A program made the translations under genes and the position numbers. Of a stretch of DNA of 5,082 bases, positions 1 through 5,010 are shown piece by piece (position 1 is the stretch's first letter; every line of letters starts with the position of its first letter). A model generated the notes under the pieces. The model did not search any database. It was not told where the DNA came from and saw only the letters and a list, made by a program, of their open reading frames with translations. The stretch comes from an uncultured Collinsella sp. Lineage in GTDB: Bacteria > Actinomycetota > Coriobacteriia > Coriobacteriales > Coriobacteriaceae. The stretch spans positions 1 through 5,082 of the forward strand of contig CALKBB010000350.1 in NCBI GenBank assembly GCA_937989795.1, written 5' to 3'.

Positions 1-63
1 CTTCCCGGAGCAAGGCAACCCGCCCGGAGCAGGCCCCAGCGCGAGGCCGTCCCGGATGCCTAT
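1..63. other. Spacer downstream of the phosphoketolase gene, no assigned function
   Basis: This GC-rich stretch follows the phosphoketolase stop codon, reading leftwards. It contains a 9-bp direct repeat CCCGGAGCA at 4-12 and 23-31. A loose inverted pair lies at 14-20 and 54-60 (GGCAACC against GGATGCC, one mismatch) around a weak GGCC/GGCC core. No T-run follows on the minus strand, so I do not call a terminator. The phosphoketolase transcript probably ends beyond the window, or continues into a gene to the left. Confidence 0.4.
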
Positions 64-2592
64 CTACTCGTTGTCGCCCGCGGTCATTTGGGTTGCGGAG
101 AGCGCGCCGTCGGCAGCGGTTGCGGCTGCGGCGTCGGGCCAGACCCAGTCGGTAAAGGCCGGGTGATCGAAGCCCTCGTCGCACGCGAACTCAAAGGCCT
201 CGGTGCGGAAGGCCTCCCACTCATCAATCTGCTCGACAAACTTATCAGCGTCGACCATGCGCAGCACGTCGGCGGCCAGGGCCCAGCGGTCCATGTTGTT
301 CAGGCGCAGCATGTCGAACGGCGTGGTCGTGGAGCCCTTCTCCTCGTAGCCGTGGACGCGGAAGGCATCGTGGCCGGGGCGGTTCCAGATCAGACGGCGG
401 ATCGTGCCGGCATAGGCGTGGAACGCAAAGAGCACGGGCTTCTCGCCGAGGCCAAACAGCTCAGTCCAGCGCTCATCGCTGATGGCTTGGTCGTTCTCGC
501 AGACGTTCTGGATCTTGAGCAGGTCGACCACGTTGACGAACCACACCTTAATGCCCAGCTCGCGCAGCATGTCGGTTGCAGCCAGAGCCTCGAGCGTCGG
601 TACGTCACCGCACGTGGCGACCACGACGTCGGCCTCTGCGAGCGAATCGGCAGTCGATGCCCACTCCCAGGTCGCTACGCCCTCGGCGAGCTCGGACCTG
701 GCCTCGTCGACCGTCTGGAAGGTGGGGGCGGGCTGCTTGCCACAGAAGATGGCGTTGACGCAGTCGGTGGACTGGTAGACGCGCTCGGCAACGGCAAGCG
801 CCATGTTGGCGTCGGCCGGATAGTAGGCATTCACGATATGCGTGTCGTTGGCCTTGTTGAGCAGCAGGTCGATAAAGCCGGGGTCCTGGTGCGAGAAGCC
901 GTTGTGGTCCTGACGCCAGACATGGCTCGACAGCAAAATGTTGAGACCGCTAATGGGGGCACGCCACGGAATCTCGCGCTTGGTGGCCTCGAGCCATTTG
1001 CAGTGCTGGTTGACCATGGAATCGACCACGTGGACAAAGCTCTCGTAGGAGCTCCACACACCCGAGCGGCCGGTGAGCACGTATGCCTCGAGGAAGCCCT
1101 CGCACTGGTGCTCGGACAGCTGCTCGACAACCTTACCGGAACCGGCCAGCAGCTCGTCGTTGGCATCGTCCTCGTAGAAGCCGGCATCCCACTGCTTCTT
1201 GGTCACCTTGTAGGCAGCCTGCAGGCGGTTGGACGCAGTCTCGTCGGGACCGAAAATGCGGAAATCGTCCATGTTCTTGGCCAGAACGTCGGCAGTGTAC
1301 TCGCCAAAGACGCGGGCGGCCTCGGTGGAGCCCCAGCCGTGGCCCTTGCTTGCGACGGGGATCTCGTGGGCATGAATATCGGGGAGCTCGAGCTCGCGGC
1401 GCACCTTGCCGCCGTTTGCATTGGGGTTGGCGCCGATGCGCAGCTCACCGGTCGGCATAAAGGCCGTCACCTCGGGGCGCACCTGACCCTCGGGCGTAAA
1501 GAGCTCCTCGGGCTTGTAGGAGCGCAGCCACTCGCGCAGCACGCGGAAGTGCTCGTGGGTGTCCTTGGCACTCGCCAGCGGCACCTGATGGGCGCGCCAG
1601 GAGTCCTCGGTCTTCTTGCCATCAATCTGCTTGGGGCAGGTCCAACCCTTGGGCGTACGGAACACGATCATGGGATAGGCCGGACGGACCACGGTCTCGC
1701 CCGCAGTGGCCTGAGCCATAGCGGTGGCCTTGATGTCGCAGATCTCATCGAAGACCTGCTCGAACAGGGCGGCAAAACGCGCGTGAATGCTTGCATGGCT
1801 CTCATCGTCGAAACCGGCGACAAAGAAGTGCGGCTTATAGCCCATGCCTTCAAAGAACTTGGTGAGCTCTTCGTCGGACACGCGGGCAAGGATGGTGGGA
1901 TTGGCAATCTTGTAGCCGTTGAGGTGCAGGATCGGCAGGACGATTCCGTCGGTTGCCGGGTTCACGAGTTTGTTGGACTGCCAAGAAGTCGCAAGCGGAC
2001 CGGTCTCGGACTCGCCGTCGCCCACCACGGCCACGGCCAGCAGGCTCGGGTTGTCCATGACGGCGCCGTAGGCGTGGCTGAGCGTGTAGCCGAGCTCGCC
2101 GCCCTCGTGGATGGAGCCGGGCGTCTCGGGCGCAAAGTGGCTCGGGATGCCGCCGGGATAAGAGAACTGGCGGAAGAACTTCTGCAGGCCAGCCTCGTCA
2201 TTGGTGATGTCGGGGCGAATCTCACGGTAGGTACCATCGAGCAGCGACTGGGCGGTACCGGCGGGGCCACCGTGACCCGGGCCCATCAAGAAAATGGCGT
2301 TCTGGTTGTGATCGGCGATGAGGCGGTTGACATGACCGAACAGGAAGTTGATGCCGGGCGTGGTGCCCCAGTGACCGACCAGACGGTGCTTAACGTCCGG
2401 ACGACCAAAGTCGCGCACCTCACCGGTTTTCTCATCAACAAAGTCGGTGCGCATCAGCGGGTTAGAGCGAAGGTAGATCTGACCGACGGACAGATAGTTC
2501 GATGCGCGCCAATACAGATCGACGCCCTCGAGCTCGGAAGCCGGCACCTCGTGTCCTAGCTTTTTCCACGGCGTCCCCAGTGTTTTAGCCAT
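64..2592 (-). CDS. xfp: Phosphoketolase (xylulose-5-phosphate/fructose-6-phosphate phosphoketolase)
   Basis: A cytoplasmic thiamine-diphosphate enzyme of 842 aa. The family cleaves xylulose 5-phosphate, and in many members fructose 6-phosphate, with inorganic phosphate to acetyl phosphate plus glyceraldehyde 3-phosphate or erythrose 4-phosphate. This is the key step of the bifid shunt and of phosphoketolase pentose catabolism. Visible motifs: GHWGTTPG around His74; MGPGHGGPA around His107; SHFAPETPGS around His152; the family signature EGGELGYTLSHAYG at 163-176; and the ThDP/metal motif GDGESETGP at 191-199 with Asn225 in HLNG. QDHNGFSHQDPG at 561-572 supplies further active-site histidines. 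N-terminal, middle and C-terminal domains are all present, and the length is normal (about 790-830 aa is usual). An Ala-rich stretch near 820-828 precedes the last residues GALSATQMTAGDNE. The start ATG at 2592 has AAGGGA 8 nt upstream, and the MAKTLGTPWKKLG opening fits the family. The stop is TAG. It is probably monocistronic, from the promoter at about 2651. Dual Xu5P/F6P specificity is inferred from resemblance to bifidobacterial enzymes. Confidence 0.97.
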   Translation of the reverse strand: MAKTLGTPWKKLGHEVPASELEGVDLYWRASNYLSVGQIYLRSNPLMRTDFVDEKTGEVRDFGRPDVKHRLVGHWGTTPGINFLFGHVNRLIADHNQNAIFLMGPGHGGPAGTAQSLLDGTYREIRPDITNDEAGLQKFFRQFSYPGGIPSHFAPETPGSIHEGGELGYTLSHAYGAVMDNPSLLAVAVVGDGESETGPLATSWQSNKLVNPATDGIVLPILHLNGYKIANPTILARVSDEELTKFFEGMGYKPHFFVAGFDDESHASIHARFAALFEQVFDEICDIKATAMAQATAGETVVRPAYPMIVFRTPKGWTCPKQIDGKKTEDSWRAHQVPLASAKDTHEHFRVLREWLRSYKPEELFTPEGQVRPEVTAFMPTGELRIGANPNANGGKVRRELELPDIHAHEIPVASKGHGWGSTEAARVFGEYTADVLAKNMDDFRIFGPDETASNRLQAAYKVTKKQWDAGFYEDDANDELLAGSGKVVEQLSEHQCEGFLEAYVLTGRSGVWSSYESFVHVVDSMVNQHCKWLEATKREIPWRAPISGLNILLSSHVWRQDHNGFSHQDPGFIDLLLNKANDTHIVNAYYPADANMALAVAERVYQSTDCVNAIFCGKQPAPTFQTVDEARSELAEGVATWEWASTADSLAEADVVVATCGDVPTLEALAATDMLRELGIKVWFVNVVDLLKIQNVCENDQAISDERWTELFGLGEKPVLFAFHAYAGTIRRLIWNRPGHDAFRVHGYEEKGSTTTPFDMLRLNNMDRWALAADVLRMVDADKFVEQIDEWEAFRTEAFEFACDEGFDHPAFTDWVWPDAAAATAADGALSATQMTAGDNE

Positions 2593-2600
2593 TGTTTCTG

Positions 2601-2606
2601 TCCCTT
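2601..2606 (-). promoter_or_regulatory. Ribosome binding site of the phosphoketolase gene
   Basis: On the minus strand this reads AAGGGA within GCGAAGGGACAG, with 8 nt between it and the ATG at 2592. It supports the chosen start, which is also the first in-frame Met matching the conserved N-terminus of the family. Confidence 0.7.
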
Positions 2607-2650
2607 CGCTGTGCGGTCACCCTCCGATACGGCAACCATTCGTTGGGACT

Positions 2651-2656
2651 AGTATA
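2651..2656 (-). promoter_or_regulatory. Probable -10 box of the phosphoketolase promoter
   Basis: The minus strand reads TATACT, a five-of-six match to TATAAT. It would start transcription near 2644 and give a leader of about 50 nt. With a 17-nt spacer the -35 hexamer is CCATGA (2674-2679), a poor match to TTGACA. That is common at regulated promoters, but it lowers certainty. One operator-like element falls in the -35/-10 spacer and the other just upstream of the -35. The same TATACT hexamer appears upstream of the neighbouring regulator gene. Confidence 0.5.
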
Positions 2657-2659
2657 TTT

Positions 2660-2675
2660 GCTAAAACGTTTTATC
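2660..2675. promoter_or_regulatory. Operator-like site 1 for a LacI-family protein
   Basis: The sequence GCTAAAACGTTTTATC contains a perfect 12-bp palindrome TAAAACGTTTTA at 2662-2673 with a central CG. Palindromes with a central CpG and A/T-rich arms are the usual operator form of LacI/GalR-family regulators. The site lies between the predicted -35 and -10 of the phosphoketolase promoter, where bound protein would block RNA polymerase. The adjacent LacI-family gene is the obvious candidate to encode the binder, but that link is inferred. Confidence 0.65.
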
Positions 2676-2698
2676 ATGGTGAAAAAACGTTTTATCAT
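2663..2698. repeat. 15-bp direct repeat in the phosphoketolase control region
   Basis: AAAACGTTTTATCAT occurs identically at 2663-2677 and 2684-2698, separated by 6 bp. Identity beyond the palindromic core (the shared ATCAT on one side) suggests that the two operator-like sites arose by duplication or are held to a common asymmetric consensus. Confidence 0.85.
2681..2696. promoter_or_regulatory. Operator-like site 2 for a LacI-family protein
   Basis: The sequence GAAAAAACGTTTTATC has a perfect 10-bp core AAAACGTTTT at 2684-2693. Outer G/C and A/T pairs extend it to a 16-bp near-palindrome with one mismatched pair (2683/2694). Its centre is exactly 21 bp from that of site 1, about two helical turns, so two dimers would sit on the same DNA face. 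It lies just upstream of the predicted -35 (about -44). Confidence 0.6.
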
Positions 2699-2717
2699 CC
2701 TTATCAATCGCATCGAT

Positions 2718-2761
2718 CAACAAAACGCGACATTCACCTGCGGCATTGCCTGTCACAGGTG
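2718..2761 (-). terminator. Weak candidate terminator of the LacI-family regulator gene
   Basis: On the minus strand, CACCTG (2756-2761) pairs with CAGGTG (2735-2740) around a 15-nt loop that itself contains GGC-AAT-GCC. A modest U-rich run (GTTTTGTTG) follows about 7 nt after the stem. The position, 36 nt past the regulator stop codon, is right for a terminator. The stem is short and the U-run is offset, so termination would probably be leaky and some read-through into the phosphoketolase gene is possible. Confidence 0.3.
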
Positions 2762-2785
2762 CTCCACATTCAGTCTCTGCAAATT

Positions 2786-2800
2786 GATAAACGTGTTTAG
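2786..2800. promoter_or_regulatory. Degenerate operator-like site 3 overlapping the regulator stop codon
   Basis: GATAAACGTGTTTAG contains the inverted repeat TAAAC-GT-GTTTA at 2788-2799 and shares the GATAAA arm with sites 1 and 2 as read on their minus strands. Its centre is about 105 bp from that of site 2, close to ten helical turns, so it could serve as an auxiliary site for looping. It overlaps the last codon and stop of the regulator gene, so part of the match may be coincidental. Confidence 0.3.
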
Positions 2801-3825
2801 TTGTGTTTAGTAAGCTTGAGCACGCTGCCCTTAACGATAAGTGCCGGCTCCAGGACGACCTCTTCGGCACGCCTACCGCCCCTACCGGCAAGACGCTTGG
2901 ACATGCAGCCAAAAGCATGCTCCGCGAGCACGCCAGGATCCTGCTCAATGGCGGTCAGTGCCGGCTCAAAGAGGACGTCTGCCGCCGAGTTGTCATAACT
3001 CACCACCGAGATATCGCCCGGGATGCTCTTCCCCATCTCGTGCAAGCGCTTGAGCAAACCGAGGGCAATGTTGTCCGAGCTTGCGAACACGGCGGTGGCG
3101 TCGGTTGCGAGTACCGCCTCCGAGGCCTCGTATGCACTCGGAATGTAGTACTCGCTCTCAAACTCCAAACGTGCGTCGATAGGCAGGCCAACCTCACGCA
3201 GCGCGCGCTCATAGCCGGCAAGTCGCTTGCGACCTGTATTGGAACGGCGCGCGTTAACCAAGCAGGCAATGCGACAGTGACCCTGCTCGATCAGATAGCG
3301 GGTGGCCATGTAGCCACCCATCTCGTGGTCGAACATCACCTTGTCGCACTCGAGCCCCTCAATGGCACGGTCGACCATCACGGCAGGGATAGGCAGATGG
3401 CTGACTTCTTCGCGCAGGGCGCGGTCGTCGGAGAACTCGTCACCCACCACCAAAAAGACGCCGTCAACGCCGCGCGTCACCAACTGGCGCAGCAGCTCAA
3501 GATCGTCATCGGCGCTTCCGCCCGAGCTGGTAATAAAGAGTGCGTAACCGTCCTCACGGCAGCGCTTTTCCAAACTGCCGGCGAGCGAGGCAAAAAAGCG
3601 GCTCTCGATGTTAGGGACGATAAGACCCAGCGTGCGCGACTCGCGCATGACCAAGCTACGCGCAATCTGGTTAGGAACATAGTGGTTGCGCGCCGCGACC
3701 TCTTTGATGAGCTTGCGGTTTTCTTCCGAGATGCGACAAGGCCGATTATTGAGAACAAGCGAGACCGACGAGGGGGAAAGCCCCACCTCCTGGGCGATCT
3801 GCTTGAGGGTGACTTTGTTGGCCAT
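2797..3825 (-). CDS. LacI/GalR-family transcriptional regulator
   Basis: A 342-aa DNA-binding regulator of normal family length, complete at both ends. Residues 5-27 (VTLKQIAQEVGLSPSSVSLVLNN) form the LacI-type helix-turn-helix. Residues 52-59 (NQIARSLV) form the hinge helix with the conserved Leu58 that intercalates at the operator centre. From about 65 onward there is a periplasmic-binding-protein-like effector domain: TLGLIVPNIESRFFA at 65-79, RGVDGVFLVVGD at 118-129, FASSDNIALGLLKRL around 247-261, ISVVSYDN at 272-279 and LTAIEQD at 290-296. The family usually binds sugars or sugar phosphates. The ligand here cannot be read from sequence. The start is ATG at 3825, preceded by GGAAGGAG. 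The reading frame stays open far upstream, but that extension runs antisense to murB and lacks family similarity. The gene lies 204 bp upstream of the phosphoketolase gene in the same direction, and two operator-like palindromes sit in that gap. Control of xfp is therefore the likely job, with repression more likely than activation given site placement. Confidence 0.93.
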   Translation of the reverse strand: MANKVTLKQIAQEVGLSPSSVSLVLNNRPCRISEENRKLIKEVAARNHYVPNQIARSLVMRESRTLGLIVPNIESRFFASLAGSLEKRCREDGYALFITSSGGSADDDLELLRQLVTRGVDGVFLVVGDEFSDDRALREEVSHLPIPAVMVDRAIEGLECDKVMFDHEMGGYMATRYLIEQGHCRIACLVNARRSNTGRKRLAGYERALREVGLPIDARLEFESEYYIPSAYEASEAVLATDATAVFASSDNIALGLLKRLHEMGKSIPGDISVVSYDNSAADVLFEPALTAIEQDPGVLAEHAFGCMSKRLAGRGGRRAEEVVLEPALIVKGSVLKLTKHN

Positions 3826-3829
3826 CTCG

Positions 3830-3835
3830 CTCCTT
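3830..3835 (-). promoter_or_regulatory. Ribosome binding site that fixes the regulator start
   Basis: The minus strand reads AAGGAG (within GGAAGGAG), 4 nt before the ATG at 3825. It is the strongest Shine-Dalgarno in the window. It decides the start, because the same reading frame is open for a further 359 codons upstream without a stop. Confidence 0.8.
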
Positions 3836-3860
3836 CCAGGTTTACGCGCAATCTCTTGAA

Positions 3861-3866
3861 AGTATA
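3861..3866 (-). promoter_or_regulatory. Probable -10 box of the regulator gene promoter
   Basis: The minus strand reads TATACT, identical to the hexamer proposed for the phosphoketolase promoter. Transcription would begin near 3854, leaving a leader of about 29 nt that contains the ribosome binding site. The -35 region with a 17-nt spacer (CACCGA, 3884-3889) is weak. Confidence 0.45.
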
Positions 3867-3888
3867 GCGACTGCCCCTCTACCTCGGT

Positions 3889-3903
3889 GATAAACACTTT
3901 ACC
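3889..3903. promoter_or_regulatory. Degenerate operator-like site 4 near the regulator promoter
   Basis: GATAAACACTTTACC is an imperfect inverted repeat: read on the minus strand, GGTAAA-GTG-TTTATC, five of six pairs matching. Its GATAAA arm and overall form resemble sites 1-3. It lies about 42 bp upstream of the predicted regulator start point, close to the offset of site 2 at the phosphoketolase promoter. A separate half-site, GTTTTATC, occurs at 3920-3927. Together they hint at autoregulation. The core CG is missing, so confidence is low. Confidence 0.25.
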
Positions 3904-3959
3904 AATCCGGTGGACGGCTGTTTTATCGCCGCCAGCGCACCAAATCCGTCCGGGTGGGG

Positions 3960-3965
3960 TATATT
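3960..3965 (+). promoter_or_regulatory. Possible -10 box of the murB promoter
   Basis: TATATT (five of six matches to TATAAT) lies 43 nt before the murB start and would start transcription near 3972. No good -35 is seen at a 16-18 nt spacing (GCACCA at 3937-3942 for 17 nt). It is the most AT-rich spot on the murB side of the divergent spacer. Confidence 0.35.
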
Positions 3966-3993
3966 GCAATCGATTGATGACAACGACCACCAA

Positions 3994-4000
3994 AAGGCGG
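3994..4000 (+). promoter_or_regulatory. Ribosome binding site that selects the murB start
   Basis: AAGGCGG lies 8 nt before the ATG at 4009. It favours that start over the longer in-frame option at 3910, whose extra residues include sequence overlapping the presumed promoter and do not resemble MurB. Confidence 0.6.
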
Positions 4001-4008
4001 ATATTCGT

Positions 4009-4971
4009 ATGCACGAGAACGACTTTTTTAACGAGGACCTGCTGTGCGCGCTTGCTGGCGTTGCCGGCGAGGACAACGTGCTGATGAGCGAGCCCATGCG
4101 CGAACACACCACGTTTAAGATCGGCGGCCCGGCTGACGTCTTTGTCACGCCCGATACCGAGCAGGGACTCGTCGCCACACTCGATACCTGCTATCGCTGC
4201 GATCTGCCACTCACCATCGTGGGCAACGGCTCCGACCTGCTTGTCGGCGACAAGGGCATCCGCGGCGTCGTCGTGGCGCTGGGCAAGGGCCTCTCCGACA
4301 TCACCGTCGACGGCACGCACGTCACGGCGGCAGCCGGCGCCTTGCTTTCCGATGTCGCCGCGGCGGCAGCCGAGGCCGGTCTCACCGGCATGGAGCCCAT
4401 CTCGGGCATCCCCGGATCGGTCGGCGGCGCCTGCTACATGAACGCCGGCGCCTACGGTGCCTGCATGGCCGATGTGCTGGGGCCTGTGCGCGTCTACAAG
4501 CCCGCCCGCATGCTCGACGACGGCACCCGCGGCAGCGGCAGCATCATCGAGTTCGATGTCGACGAGCTCAACCTGGGCTATCGCAAGAGCCGCATTGCCG
4601 ACGACGGCTTCGTCGTGCTTTCGGCCACTTTCAATCTCGCCCCGGGCAACGCCGCGATGATCAAGGCCGACATGGACGACTACCGTCAGCGTCGCGAAGA
4701 CAAGCAGCCGCTCGATATGCCGAGTGCCGGCTCCACTTTCAAACGCCCCGAGGGCTACTTTGCCGGCAAGCTCATCATGGATGCCGGCCTGCGTGGGCAT
4801 GCTGTCGGCGGCGCGCAGGTGAGCGAAAAGCACTGCGGCTTCATCGTCAACGCCAACCACGCCACCGCCGCCGACGTCGACGAACTCATCCGCGACATCC
4901 AAGCCAAAGTCAAAGAGCAGTTCGACGTAGACCTAGAACCCGAAGTCCACCGAGTAGGCGAATTCCTCTAA
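4009..4971 (+). CDS. murB: UDP-N-acetylenolpyruvoylglucosamine reductase (MurB)
   Basis: A 320-aa cytoplasmic FAD enzyme that reduces UDP-GlcNAc-enolpyruvate with NADPH to UDP-N-acetylmuramate, the second committed step of peptidoglycan precursor synthesis. Family motifs appear in order: HTTFKIGGPADVFV at 33-46 and VGNGSDLLVGDKGIRG at 71-86 (FAD-binding fold); GMEPISGIPGSVGGACYMNAGAYG at 127-150 (flavin-binding and substrate core, the most diagnostic motif); LGYRKSR at 189-195; PSAGSTFKRP at 238-247 with Ser242 as the expected proton donor; and LEPEVHRVG at 309-317 with Glu312 as the expected catalytic acid. The length and the compact form between the motifs fit the short type II MurB of Gram-positives (about 300 aa) rather than the longer E. 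coli type. The gene is complete, single and essential-looking. A strong terminator follows 4 nt after the stop. It is divergent from the LacI-family gene, and nothing suggests a shared function. Confidence 0.97.
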   Translation: MHENDFFNEDLLCALAGVAGEDNVLMSEPMREHTTFKIGGPADVFVTPDTEQGLVATLDTCYRCDLPLTIVGNGSDLLVGDKGIRGVVVALGKGLSDITVDGTHVTAAAGALLSDVAAAAAEAGLTGMEPISGIPGSVGGACYMNAGAYGACMADVLGPVRVYKPARMLDDGTRGSGSIIEFDVDELNLGYRKSRIADDGFVVLSATFNLAPGNAAMIKADMDDYRQRREDKQPLDMPSAGSTFKRPEGYFAGKLIMDAGLRGHAVGGAQVSEKHCGFIVNANHATAADVDELIRDIQAKVKEQFDVDLEPEVHRVGEFL

Positions 4972-4975
4972 CAAA

Positions 4976-5010
4976 GAAGGCCCCGAAAGGGGCCTTCACT
5001 TTCTTTTATT
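4976..5010 (+). terminator. Strong intrinsic terminator after murB, probably bidirectional
   Basis: A perfect 9-bp stem, GAAGGCCCC (4976-4984) with GGGGCCTTC (4989-4997), is closed by a GAAA tetraloop. A T-rich tract ACTTTCTTTTATT follows on the plus strand. Read on the minus strand, the same hairpin is followed by TTTGTT, so it could also end a transcript arriving from the right. It begins only 4 nt after the murB stop. Confidence 0.93.

Noticed and set aside
14..60. Hairpin (14-20 with 54-60) as a terminator for xfp
   Set aside because: The stem has a mismatch, a very long loop and no T-run afterwards on the minus strand.
88..2559. 823-codon open frame on the plus strand opposite the phosphoketolase gene
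   Set aside because: It is the exact codon-register complement of xfp and is open only because TTA, CTA and TCA codons are nearly absent there. Its translation has no recognisable domain, and xfp itself is certain.
2703..2720. ATCG-CAT-CGAT inverted repeat as a further operator
   Set aside because: Arms are only 4 bp, the centre lacks the CG-flanked AAAC/GTTT form of the other sites, and such short palindromes are common by chance.
2592..2810. 72-codon plus-strand frame across the xfp control region
   Set aside because: It starts inside the xfp start codon region, runs through the promoter and operator-like repeats, and its translation resembles nothing known.
2661..2948. 95-codon minus-strand frame spanning the regulator 3' end and the spacer
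   Set aside because: It overlaps the regulator coding end in another frame and runs through the operator sites; there is no domain or supporting ribosome binding site.
3910..4008. Upstream in-frame ATG for murB at 3910
   Set aside because: It would add 33 residues unlike MurB, overlaps the presumed promoter and lacks a clear ribosome binding site. The ATG at 4009 has AAGGCGG at good spacing and gives a normal length.
3826..4902. N-terminal extension of the regulator frame by 359 codons, antisense to murB
   Set aside because: The extension is the codon-register complement of murB plus spacer. The LacI-type helix-turn-helix begins immediately after the ATG at 3825, which has a strong Shine-Dalgarno.
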